NCBI GenBank assembly: GCA_964448045.1
Contig: CAYUVF010000042.1
Coordinates: forward strand, 1-39,033
Direction of reading: 5' to 3'
DNA from: CAYUVF01 sp964448045
Lineage (GTDB): Bacteria; Bacteroidota; Rhodothermia; Rhodothermales; Salinibacteraceae
Length of the DNA: 39,033 nucleotides
A program made the position numbers and the translations under genes. The notes beneath the pieces are model-generated. The model ran no database searches. It saw nothing but the letters and a program-made list of their open reading frames with translations, and was not told the DNA's origin. The first letter of the stretch is position 1. Each line of letters begins with the position of its first letter. Below are positions 15,904-24,268 of the stretch, piece after piece.

Positions 15904-16878
15904 GTGCCGGTTCCTTTTCGCGCCTCTGAGCTCTTTTTTCCTGCCGTGTCTACTGCCCCCCGGCACCTGCTTTTTATCTTTCTCGATGGCGTCGGTCTGG
16001 GCTCGCCGTCGTCGCACAACCCGCTGGCCGTGCCCTCCGATCGGCGCCCGGCGCTCGGGCGGCTTGCCGGTGGCCACCCGTGGACCGGCGAGGCGCCGCA
16101 CCGCGCCGAGGTCGATCACGTCTTTCACCCGATTGATGCCACGCTGGGCCTCGACGGCCTGCCCCAGAGCGGCACCGGTCAGGCGACTCTCTTCACGGGC
16201 GTGAACTGTGCCGAGGTCGTTGGGCGCCACTTCGGGCCCTTCCCGCACTCGGCCACCCATCCGATCCTTGCCAAGGATAACGTTTTCGCCCGCATTCAAC
16301 GCCGCTGCGGACCGGCCACCACGGCCTTCGCCAATGCCTATCCGCCCCGGTTCTTCGAGCATGTTCGCCGTCGCAACCGGTGGACGGTGACCACGCGCTG
16401 CTGCCACGAGGCTCAGGTACCCATCCGCGGCCTCAATGACGTGCTGAACGGCCAGGCCCTCACCGCCGATCTCACAGGGGCCGGATGGGAACCGCTCGGC
16501 CACTCCCTCCCCCGGCTGTCTCCTGCCGAAGCCGGTCAGCAGCTTGTGCAGATCAGCCGAGCCCACCGCTTTACGCTGTTCGAGTACTTCCTGACCGATA
16601 AAGCCGGGCACGGCCGCCTCGACGCTACGCCGGCGACCATTCTCGACACGGTCGACTACTTCCTGCAGGGCACGCTCGATGCGCTGGATCCATCCGAAAC
16701 ACTGCTGCTGATTACCAGCGACCACGGCAATATCGAAGCGTCCAACCAGAAGACGCACACCCGCAACCCTGTCCCGCTGATTGCGTACGGCCGCGGCGCG
16801 CATCATTTCGCTGAGGTCGCCGGCCTCACCGGCGTGACGCCAGCCATCGTGCAAACGCTGCCCGAAGAGCTCTTGTGA
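15904..16878 (+). CDS. Alkaline-phosphatase-superfamily metalloenzyme
   Basis: 324 residues from GTG at 15904, or 310 from GTG at 15946, which lies just before the first core strand and may be the real start. Motifs follow the phosphoglycerate-mutase/phosphopentomutase branch: LLFIFLDGVGLG (first metal Asp), PQSGTGQATLFTGVN (nucleophile-type loop as in archaeal PGM-like proteins), DKAGHGR, LLITSDHGNIE (DHG metal ligands) and HTRNPVPLIAYG. It could be a phosphomutase, phosphatase or nucleotide-sugar enzyme; the substrate is unknown. It follows the response regulator with a 21-bp gap on the same strand, so it may be co-transcribed with it, and converges on the S46 gene (6-bp gap). Confidence 0.82.
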   Translation: MPVPFRASELFFPAVSTAPRHLLFIFLDGVGLGSPSSHNPLAVPSDRRPALGRLAGGHPWTGEAPHRAEVDHVFHPIDATLGLDGLPQSGTGQATLFTGVNCAEVVGRHFGPFPHSATHPILAKDNVFARIQRRCGPATTAFANAYPPRFFEHVRRRNRWTVTTRCCHEAQVPIRGLNDVLNGQALTADLTGAGWEPLGHSLPRLSPAEAGQQLVQISRAHRFTLFEYFLTDKAGHGRLDATPATILDTVDYFLQGTLDALDPSETLLLITSDHGNIEASNQKTHTRNPVPLIAYGRGAHHFAEVAGLTGVTPAIVQTLPEELL

Positions 16879-16884
16879 GGGATG

Positions 16885-19140
16885 TCACTGCGCAGCGGCC
16901 TGCGTTTCGGCCTCTTCTTCCGTGCGGTACAGCTCACCGGAACGTAACTCGCGTGCAATACGGTCGGCCCCGTAAAAGTCCTCCAGAACCTCCAGGATGG
17001 CGCGCACATCCACCGAAATCGCCCGCGCCACCTGATCGGTATAGAGATACTGATTGGGCAACGCCTCGATGTTACTATCGAAGATGAGCCCGACAATCTC
17101 CAACTCTTTGCTCAGGAGGGGCGACCCGGAGTTGCCGCCGGAGATGTCGTTTGTCGACACCATATTGAGCGGCGTGGCAAGGTCAAACGCATCGGGAGGA
17201 TCGAGCCACGCATCGGGCAGCATCCACGCGTCGTCGCGATAAGAAAAGTGATGGTCGTACAATCCGTAGAAATTGGTGAAGGGTGCCGCCTGCGTGCCAT
17301 TGTACGCATAGCCGCCAACGACGCCATCGGCGATGCGCAGAGTGAACGTCGCGTCCGGGGGAACGCGGTCGCCCCCTACAGCGAGGCGAGCCCGCGCGAG
17401 CCGCGCATTCAGGTTCTGCTCTGTCGCGTTAAAGTCCTGCTGCTGCTGATTGAATGTAAAAAACAGGGGCGCAATCGCTTCGATGACGGGCACAGAGGGA
17501 TCGTCACTGCTCAAGTACCCCGTTTCGAGAAGCGACCGAAAGCGCGTCGAGTCCGTTAGCGCGCTGTTCTGGGCGAGCGACCGAGCGAGCTGCTCAGGGC
17601 TGCGATCCTTCAGCAGGCGGCTGACTGTGGGATCGTTGGCACCGAGCGCATTGCGGATCTCGCGGAGGCGAGCGGCGATGAACGCCTCTTCCACGCCCGC
17701 GGGCCAGTTCGCTATCGTCATGGCCTGATCGCGGATCTCCTGCAACCGCTCCTCGGGCGCGCCCCGACGCCGCAGCTGATCGTGAAAGTAACCGTAAATG
17801 CCCCGCGTGATCACTCGCGAGCTGAGCTGGCTGCTGGTAAAGTAGGTAAAGGCCGAGGACCGCCGGGCCGTCACCCGCTTGGACTGCTGCAGCTGCTGGA
17901 CCTGCGTGATTACATCGCCGTACTTGCGGTCGAGCGAATCCGTCGTCGCGATGGAATCCAACAGCGCTTGCTCGGCAGCGGTGCGGCGCGCGATCAGATA
18001 CGGATTCTTGAGGCCGCGCAACTGCCCCTCCGAGGCTTTAATCGAGTTCTCGATCGAAAAGAATGTGTTGCGCAGATCGTACCCCTCTGCTAAGTTGGGA
18101 TGCTGGGTAACATACCGATCGAGAAGATCCGCCCGCTCACGCAGATACGTGAGCTGCTGCGGAAGCGTCACGTCGCGCTCAAACTGGAGCTGGCTGACCG
18201 TGTTGAGGCGGCTCGTCGATCCCGGATTGCCGACCGCAAACACCGCATCGCCGGGCTCGGCGCCCTCGGTGCTCCACCCAAAGTAGTGCTCCGTTTCCAG
18301 CGGCTCGCCGTCCGCGTCGTAGGCACGAAAGAAGGCGACATCCAATGCGAAGCGCGGATACGTGAAGTTATCATGTGAGCCCCCGTAAAAACCGAGCTTC
18401 AGCGGCGGAGCCATCACGAGCCGCACATCGTCGTACCGGCGGTAGGTGTAAGCCGAGTAGCGGCTGCCGTTGTACAGCGCCACGACATCAACCTGCAGTT
18501 GCTCATCGCGCTGTTTGGCCTGCTCGGTCAGCTGCTCCTCCAGCTGATTGGCGCGTTGCTGCCGGCTCTGGCCCGTCGCGTCGTTGGAGCGGCGTCCCTC
18601 GCGGTTGTAGACGCGGTTCGTGACATCCTCGATTTCGACGAGCTGTTCGACGTACAGATCGGGCACCGGGCGCTCGTCCTCGGCTCGCCGGGCCCAGAAT
18701 CCCGACTCCAGCAGATTCTCCTCCTCATGACTGACGCTACTGATGCTCTCGCGCCCGCAGTGGTGATTCGTCATGATCAGCCCGTGGGGCGAAACAAACG
18801 ACGCCGAACACGACGACCCGAAACGCAGCGCCCCAAGCCGGGCCTGTTCGAACCACTGGGCATCCGGATCGAAGTCGTACGTCGAAGCAAAATACGCGGT
18901 GGGCGGATCATCGAACGTCCACATCTTCCCCTGATCGAAGCGCCGCGCCTGCACGGTGTCGTAGCCGGCGGGCATCGCGATGATGGGCGCCGTCGACGTA
19001 TCCACCGGCTCCTCGGTCGAGGGGATCGGCTCCGGGCGCTCGGTCACGGATACAGTCTCACTGGACCCGAGGCATCCGGCCAACGTGACCGCAAGCAAAA
19101 CGGCTGGGGCAACGATCAGACGCGAAAAACGGTGTAGCAT
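16885..19140 (-). CDS. S46 family dipeptidyl-peptidase, lipoprotein
   Basis: 751 residues from the ATG at 19140. An upstream GTG at 19185 overlaps the previous stop but would put 15 extra residues before the signal. The signal peptide ends in a lipobox (LAVTLAGC, Cys23), so the enzyme is probably membrane-anchored outside the cytoplasm. S46 features: TNHHCGR (catalytic His127), GGSHDNFTYPR (catalytic Asp) and GGNSGSPLL (nucleophile Ser). The residue 18 after the Ser, which sets P1 preference in Porphyromonas DPP7 (Gly) and DPP11 (Arg), is Ser here (FDSN). It would release N-terminal dipeptides from peptides. It is the downstream gene of a tandem pair, 41 bp after the first. Confidence 0.93.
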   Translation of the reverse strand: MLHRFSRLIVAPAVLLAVTLAGCLGSSETVSVTERPEPIPSTEEPVDTSTAPIIAMPAGYDTVQARRFDQGKMWTFDDPPTAYFASTYDFDPDAQWFEQARLGALRFGSSCSASFVSPHGLIMTNHHCGRESISSVSHEEENLLESGFWARRAEDERPVPDLYVEQLVEIEDVTNRVYNREGRRSNDATGQSRQQRANQLEEQLTEQAKQRDEQLQVDVVALYNGSRYSAYTYRRYDDVRLVMAPPLKLGFYGGSHDNFTYPRFALDVAFFRAYDADGEPLETEHYFGWSTEGAEPGDAVFAVGNPGSTSRLNTVSQLQFERDVTLPQQLTYLRERADLLDRYVTQHPNLAEGYDLRNTFFSIENSIKASEGQLRGLKNPYLIARRTAAEQALLDSIATTDSLDRKYGDVITQVQQLQQSKRVTARRSSAFTYFTSSQLSSRVITRGIYGYFHDQLRRRGAPEERLQEIRDQAMTIANWPAGVEEAFIAARLREIRNALGANDPTVSRLLKDRSPEQLARSLAQNSALTDSTRFRSLLETGYLSSDDPSVPVIEAIAPLFFTFNQQQQDFNATEQNLNARLARARLAVGGDRVPPDATFTLRIADGVVGGYAYNGTQAAPFTNFYGLYDHHFSYRDDAWMLPDAWLDPPDAFDLATPLNMVSTNDISGGNSGSPLLSKELEIVGLIFDSNIEALPNQYLYTDQVARAISVDVRAILEVLEDFYGADRIARELRSGELYRTEEEAETQAAAQ

Positions 19141-19181
19141 GGCAGGCACAGACTGGGATAGAAAACAAACGAGAAGCGCCC

Positions 19182-21440
19182 TCACTCGGAGCGATCAGCA
19201 GCGTCGGCGGCGGCCTCCGTACGGACGAACGACCGGCCCGTCACCTCGCGCACCAGCCGATCGGCATCGTAGATTACGTCGAGGGCCTCAATCATCCCAC
19301 GCACATCGACCGAGACCGAGCGCATTCCCCGATCGGGCATGTAAATGTAGTCGCCCGCGAGGCTCTCGATGTTGCCATCAAAGATCAATCCGACGACTTC
19401 GAGGTCTTTGTTCAGGAGCGGCGAGCCGGAGTTTCCGCCGGTGATATCGTTCGTGGATACGAGGTTGACCGGCGTGGAGAGATCGAACGCATCGGGCCAT
19501 TCCTGCCAGCGCTGCGGCAGATCCCATTCGGTTCCAGGTCCATACTCGTGGAAGTGGCCGAGGAGGCCGTAGAACGTGGTGTAGGTCGGGGCTTGGGTGC
19601 CGTTGTAGGTGTACGATTGGACGCGCCCATCGGCGAGGCGAAGCGAGAACGACGCGTCCGGTGGAATCTGGGTGCCATACACAGCGTAGCGTGCCCGGCC
19701 CAACTGGCGACTCACCTCCTGCTGCCGGCCGCTCAGTCCGGCCCAGGCGCTTCGATACTCCTGAAAGTGCGGCATGAGGACCTGCGCAAGCTGCACGGCC
19801 GGATCATCGGCCGAGAGGGCGCTCATATCCAGCGCCTGCGCCGTCTGAGCCGAGTCGGCCAAAACGGAGTTGTTCAGCAACGCCGCAGCGGCAGCGCGGG
19901 GCGTCCGGCCCTGCAGGGCTTGCTGCGTGACTGGGTGTTCGCGTCCCAGGTACGTCTGAAAATCGGCGAAGCGAGCCGCGAGATACTGCCGGTTGAGCAG
20001 AGCCGGTTGTTCAGATACGCCGCGAAGCTGTTCGCGGACGTGTGTCAGCTGCTCCGCGGAGGCCCCCTGACTTTGCCGCTGGACGAGCTGATGCGCCAGC
20101 ATGGCCCGCCGGAGCGTCGCCGAACTAAAGTTTGGATTCTGGAGAGCCAGAAACGCTTGAAAGGCACCGGCGTAGTCACGCTTCTGTTGCTGGATCGCGG
20201 CCATGCTGTCAATTAGCCCTCCGTATTGCCGGTCCAGATCCGGCTCCTCGCGGAGGGCGCGGTGGAAGTCGTCCTCGGCATCGGCGCGTCGCTTCAAGAT
20301 GTACGGCTGATTGAGCGCGCGGATGCGTCCGCGGTACAGCTTAAGGGCATTCTTCAGCCCGAAGATCTGATTCTGGAGGGCGTCGGAAGGCGCCTCGGCA
20401 GTTGCCGCGTAGGCCCCCAGCGCGTCAACGCGGCTGGCGTAAAAATTGAGCACGCCGCGATCCTGCACATCCCGCCGAAACGTGAGCTGAGCGACCGTTT
20501 CCAGCCGCAACGTGCTGCCGGGATTCCCGACGACGAAGACCGCCTCCCCGGGCTCGCTGCCCCCCTCAGCCCAGGTGAAATACTGCTCGGGCTCGAGCGG
20601 CTCGCCGTTCTCGTCGTAGACCCGGAAGAGCGCCATATCGAGCGCGTACCGCGGATACGTAAAGTTGTCGGTATCCCCGCCGAAGTACCCCAGTTGCAGC
20701 TCCGGAATCATCACGAGGCGCACATCAGTGTAGCGGCGAAACGTGTAGGCCGAGAACCGGCCTCCATTGTAGAGCGGGATGACCTCGGTGCGGATGCCCT
20801 CCTCTGCGCCGCCGCGCGACTCGGTAATCCGCTGGCTAATATCGTTAAATATGGACTCACGAGCCGCCGAGCGCTCGGCATCGGTCTGGGCCTGAGCCAG
20901 CGCCGAATCGACCTCGGCCGTGACATCGGTAATGGCAATGAGTTGATCAGCATACAGCCCCTCGACGCGCCGCTCCTTCTCGAGCGACTCCGCGTAAAAC
21001 CCTTCCTGCAAAATATTCTCACCCGGACGGCTGACCGATGTGGCATGATCGCGCCCGCAGTGATGATTCGTCAGCATAAGCCCATGGGCCGAAGAAAACG
21101 ACGCGGTGCATCCCGGGATGCGCAGCGCTCCGAGGCGCGCTGTACGAAACCACGCGGAATCGGGACGGAAGTCGTAGGTGCCCTCGAAATAGTCGATCGG
21201 CGGCGCATCAAACGTCCACATCTTGCCATAGTCGAAGCGCTGCGCCTCGACGGTATCGAGACCGACTTCTTCAACGCCCCACGGATTGGGTGAGAAGGGC
21301 GAGATACCCGGTGCGGACCGCGAAGCGGTCGTATCGGCCTCGATCGTCTGGCCGTACAGCGGAGAAAGGTCCGCATTGAGTCCTCCGAGTATCACAGCAA
21401 AAAGCATCAATGAAACGCAGCGAGACGAAGCTATCATCAC
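19182..21440 (-). CDS. S46 family dipeptidyl-peptidase, secreted
   Basis: 752 residues. The N-terminus MMIASSRCVSLMLFAVILGG with cleavage near LYGQ suggests a Sec signal (SPI type), not a lipoprotein. S46 landmarks: TNHHCGR (catalytic His), GGDTDNFTYPR (catalytic Asp), STNDITGGNSGSPLL (nucleophile Ser). At the specificity position, 18 residues after the Ser, it has Gly (FDGN), as in DPP7-type enzymes that prefer hydrophobic P1. It is a diverged paralogue of the following gene, probably an old tandem duplication, and likely heads the two-gene operon. It serves extracellular or periplasmic peptide breakdown in a peptide-using heterotroph. Confidence 0.94.
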   Translation of the reverse strand: MMIASSRCVSLMLFAVILGGLNADLSPLYGQTIEADTTASRSAPGISPFSPNPWGVEEVGLDTVEAQRFDYGKMWTFDAPPIDYFEGTYDFRPDSAWFRTARLGALRIPGCTASFSSAHGLMLTNHHCGRDHATSVSRPGENILQEGFYAESLEKERRVEGLYADQLIAITDVTAEVDSALAQAQTDAERSAARESIFNDISQRITESRGGAEEGIRTEVIPLYNGGRFSAYTFRRYTDVRLVMIPELQLGYFGGDTDNFTYPRYALDMALFRVYDENGEPLEPEQYFTWAEGGSEPGEAVFVVGNPGSTLRLETVAQLTFRRDVQDRGVLNFYASRVDALGAYAATAEAPSDALQNQIFGLKNALKLYRGRIRALNQPYILKRRADAEDDFHRALREEPDLDRQYGGLIDSMAAIQQQKRDYAGAFQAFLALQNPNFSSATLRRAMLAHQLVQRQSQGASAEQLTHVREQLRGVSEQPALLNRQYLAARFADFQTYLGREHPVTQQALQGRTPRAAAAALLNNSVLADSAQTAQALDMSALSADDPAVQLAQVLMPHFQEYRSAWAGLSGRQQEVSRQLGRARYAVYGTQIPPDASFSLRLADGRVQSYTYNGTQAPTYTTFYGLLGHFHEYGPGTEWDLPQRWQEWPDAFDLSTPVNLVSTNDITGGNSGSPLLNKDLEVVGLIFDGNIESLAGDYIYMPDRGMRSVSVDVRGMIEALDVIYDADRLVREVTGRSFVRTEAAADAADRSE

Positions 21441-21618
21441 AAACGAAGGAGGATGAACCGGGAGAAGGTACTTGAATGCTGGGGAACGGCTACGTGAATA
21501 CGAACTAAAATGCGACCCGAGTGCTGTACTCAGAGCCCGAGAGGCTGATCCGAACCGGAACTGCTTAAACGACGTGGAATATGATCGGACGGAATCGACT
21601 GATGTGAACCGGCGCCTG

Positions 21619-21702
21619 CGAAAGTGGCGGAATTGGTAGACGCGCGAGATTTAGGATCTCGTGGGGCACATCCCCGTGCGGGTTCGAGTCCCGCCTTTCG
21701 CA
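21619..21702 (+). tRNA. tRNA-Leu (TAG)
   Basis: 84-nt class II tRNA: acceptor GCGAAAG/CTTTCGC with discriminator A, anticodon arm CGAGA-TTTAGGA-TCTCG (anticodon TAG, reads CUA/CUN), long variable arm (TGGGGCACATCCCCG), T-arm GCGGGTTCGAGTCCCGC. CCA is not encoded. Confidence 0.95.
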
Positions 21703-21708
21703 CGACGC

Positions 21709-21754
21709 AAAAACCCCGCTCCGAGGCCGAAAACGGCGCTCCGGGCGGGGTTTT
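21709..21754 (+). terminator. Terminator of tRNA-Leu
   Basis: AAAACCCCGC... (from 21709) pairs with ...GCGGGGTTTT (ending 21754) around an inner GCCG-AAAA-CGGC hairpin, with the T-run in the 3' arm. Confidence 0.75.
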
Positions 21755-21813
21755 GTGCGTCGGCACAATGCTCGTGCGAGCGGACCTTGCAGGGACGCCG
21801 GGGCGGAGACATC

Positions 21814-22008
21814 TCAACTGTCTTCGTCCTCCATCTTTTTCTTCACCTTCTTGTACGTCTCCCAGTCCAGGAGCACCGCGTAGGGTTCGTTATTCTTCTG
21901 GATCAACACGCCCTTCTGGGTTTTGCGGACGTAATCGATGAGCTCCGACGTCTCCGAACGCAGTTCAGTGATCGTCGCAATGGTGTCGATGCCTTCGGTG
22001 TTATACAT
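21814..22008 (-). CDS. Phd/YefM-type antitoxin, solitary
   Basis: 64 residues. The N-terminal IDTIATITELRSETSELIDY and following VRKTQKGVLIQKNNEPYAVL then LDWETYKKVKKKMEDE match the Phd/YefM fold: an N-terminal dimerisation and DNA-binding half, then a charged C-terminus that would bind a toxin. No toxin frame of RelE, Doc or PIN type is present on either side: downstream is the tRNA-Leu terminator and upstream is 209 bp of AT-rich non-coding DNA. It is therefore an orphan antitoxin, possibly acting only as a repressor or pairing with a distant toxin. Confidence 0.85.
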   Translation of the reverse strand: MYNTEGIDTIATITELRSETSELIDYVRKTQKGVLIQKNNEPYAVLLDWETYKKVKKKMEDEDS

Positions 22009-22217
22009 GGTGGTACGATTCGGTGGTTATTCTTGTGGCCTTTTCGGTCGTCATTCTATGGCGGGGACGGTTGCACCTCTTATTGGATAAATACAACGCC
22101 TAATAATTTTAACCCATATATCTGCACGGAAGTTCTCTATGGATCATCGTACGGAGTATCTGAAATAGAAGTTACCTCCGCCGCCTCCATTTCACTCAAA
22201 TTGTAGATGCGCCCGCC

Positions 22218-23117
22218 CTAATTGACCAATCGGTCATACTCGGAGGTGTGGGAGGGATCGACCTGACTTAAGATGCCGTATGCCTGGCTCCTGCTGGGCG
22301 CCCCTTCGTACAGGGCCGCAAGCTCTTGATACTTGGCGGCAAAAAACATGTCGATGGCAAAAGACCGGGACACTTGCTGATACAGCGTTTGAACGCTCTG
22401 GAGAACGTCGAGAATCGTCTGACGCGCCGCCTCCGTATCCACCACAAATCGATCGAGCCCCCGAAGGTGGTACCGAAAATACGCGCGCCGAAGCGGTTCA
22501 TACCGCTGGTCGAGTAGCTGGTTGATAAGATCCGTACGAGCCTGACTGCCCCCGATTTCGGACCAGCCGGCCCCACCTGCCGAGCGCGCCCGCTCAGCGA
22601 TCGCCCGGGCCTGTTCGAAGTACGGCGTCCCACCCAGCTCGCTGAACGTATCATAATCGTAGCCCAGGATCATGTACGCGTAATAATCGAGCACCGAGGT
22701 GAGGGGATCGAAGTCATCGAGGTTGAACTGCAGCGGCGTCCCCCTCGCATAGCTGAAGCGCCAGTTCGTGTCGTTGAGGCGCACTACCGGAGTAGCCTGC
22801 GTGGTGCCATAAATGGGACGGAGCGTGGCGACCACGATGCGCGCACGAAACTCCGTTAGACTCACCGCCTCCTGGAGAATGATCTGCATCGAGCAACTGA
22901 TACGCTCGGCCGGCTGATATCGATCGTCCGTCCACGACCGCTCGTTGATGTACGACTCGACGCGCCGGGATAGCTCATCCAGAAACGTGAAGTCCGATCC
23001 GCTCAGCTGTGAGTAGTCCACCGATACGCTGCAATCCAACTCCTGTGCCTGAACAGGAGCCGGCCTCATCAGCAAACATGCAGCAAACAATCCGGTGAGG
23101 AGCGCGCGATACGACAT
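22218..23117 (-). CDS. porD: PorD/DUF4835 family type IX secretion protein
   Basis: 299 residues from the ATG at 23117 (MSYRALLTGLFAACLLMRPAPVQA, a clear signal peptide). The frame runs upstream to 23207 but adds a non-signal sequence. The mature part matches the DUF4835/PorD pattern: QELDCSVSVDYSQLSGSDF, then RSWTDDRYQPAERISCSMQI, ARIVVATLRPIYG, FDPLTSVLDYYAYMILGYDYDT and FSELGGTPYFEQARAIAERA. PorD is a periplasmic accessory factor of the Bacteroidota type IX secretion system; its mechanism is unclear. It is divergent from the PorV-like gene (268-bp gap). Together the two suggest an envelope-export cluster. Confidence 0.9.
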   Translation of the reverse strand: MSYRALLTGLFAACLLMRPAPVQAQELDCSVSVDYSQLSGSDFTFLDELSRRVESYINERSWTDDRYQPAERISCSMQIILQEAVSLTEFRARIVVATLRPIYGTTQATPVVRLNDTNWRFSYARGTPLQFNLDDFDPLTSVLDYYAYMILGYDYDTFSELGGTPYFEQARAIAERARSAGGAGWSEIGGSQARTDLINQLLDQRYEPLRRAYFRYHLRGLDRFVVDTEAARQTILDVLQSVQTLYQQVSRSFAIDMFFAAKYQELAALYEGAPSRSQAYGILSQVDPSHTSEYDRLVN

Positions 23118-23385
23118 AGGCTCAGACAAACGCGTTCGGGCTGACAGGGTGAGGTAGGGTCCTCTAATGCACACCGGCAGATGCAGTTGCACGATGGACG
23201 GTGGCATGGACCAGAGAAATCTGTCCCGAATCGTGTTTTTATTGTCAGCGTATGTATATTAACGAATGCATGTACTGATTAGTGCAGGTGTCTCCTCTTC
23301 TTTCCTGCACTTTTCACCTCCAACAAATCGGACAACGCATCCTTTCTGGACGACTGCACTTCTGTTCGCCAACTTCCAACCTATT

Positions 23386-24243
23386 ATGCCTTTTGCATCA
23401 GATCGCCATCCATCGACGCGCATTGCTCTTTGGCTCACCACGCTCATCGTGAGCCTACTCGCTCCTCGACTCGCCTGCGGACAAACCGGGATGGACCTCG
23501 TTGCTCCCGCACGGGGGGTGGCTCTCGGCGGGGCTACGACGGCCCTTCCGGGAGATTTTGGAAGCCATGCCAGCCCGGCAGCTGCTGCCCTCGCCACGGA
23601 GCGTGAACTGGTCTTCTACGCCCAAGAAGCCTACGGTTTAACGGCCCTTCGGCTCGCCGGCCTTCATACGGTTGTGCCCATAACCTGGGCGACCATTACG
23701 GGCGGCGTCGCGACGTTTGGCTTCGAGGAATATCGGGAGCTCTACGCTTCCCTGAGCGTTAGTCGTGGATTTTCGCTGGGCACGTCGCGCCGCATTTATG
23801 CGGGCGCCCGGCTTCGGTACTATCATACGCACATCGCGTCGTATGGCAGCGCTCAGACCCTCGGACTCTCAGCCGGTGCGCTCGTAGCCGTCCTCCCTAC
23901 GCTGCACTTCGGCATCCACGCCATTAACCTGAACGGGCCTTCGATCACCGATGCGGCCGAGTTGCCCCAAGTGCTGGCGATCGGGGTCTCGTATCAGGCT
24001 ACGGCAACAGCCCGTATTCTGGTGGATCTCGTGAAGGATATCGACTTCCCCCTGTCGGTGCGATCGGGGCTGGAGGTGTATCCGATACCCCGGCTGGCCC
24101 TTCGCGCGGGCGTCCACACCACCCCCACCCGATTCGCGGCCGGGACCGGACTACGCCTCGGACGCCTGCACGCTGATCTGGCCGCTCACCGACACCTCGA
24201 ACTGGGCTGGACTCCCGCCGTCGCCCTCGGCCTCCGATGGTAA
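23386..24243 (+). CDS. PorV/PorQ-like outer membrane barrel protein
   Basis: 285 residues from the ATG at 23386; the frame continues upstream to 23266 with no signal-like sequence. Signal peptide ALWLTTLIVSLLAPRLACGQ. The mature N-terminus DLVAPARGVALGGATTALPG resembles the PorV/PorQ/UPF0164 family, small FadL-like barrels that include shuttle proteins of type IX secretion. The rest alternates hydrophobic strands ending in W. It is divergent from porD, which supports the link to secretion. It lies 25 bp upstream of the HhH-barrel gene, probably one operon. The family call is by pattern only. Confidence 0.65.
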   Translation: MPFASDRHPSTRIALWLTTLIVSLLAPRLACGQTGMDLVAPARGVALGGATTALPGDFGSHASPAAAALATERELVFYAQEAYGLTALRLAGLHTVVPITWATITGGVATFGFEEYRELYASLSVSRGFSLGTSRRIYAGARLRYYHTHIASYGSAQTLGLSAGALVAVLPTLHFGIHAINLNGPSITDAAELPQVLAIGVSYQATATARILVDLVKDIDFPLSVRSGLEVYPIPRLALRAGVHTTPTRFAAGTGLRLGRLHADLAAHRHLELGWTPAVALGLRW

Positions 24244-24268
24244 CTGCTTTTCCTTCCCCCTGCTCGAC

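Noticed and set aside
15412..16854. 480-codon minus-strand frame
   Set aside because: Overlaps the response regulator and metalloenzyme genes, which have well-defined motifs on the plus strand.
20226..21293. 355-codon plus-strand frame within the S46 gene
   Set aside because: Antisense shadow of the S46 gene.
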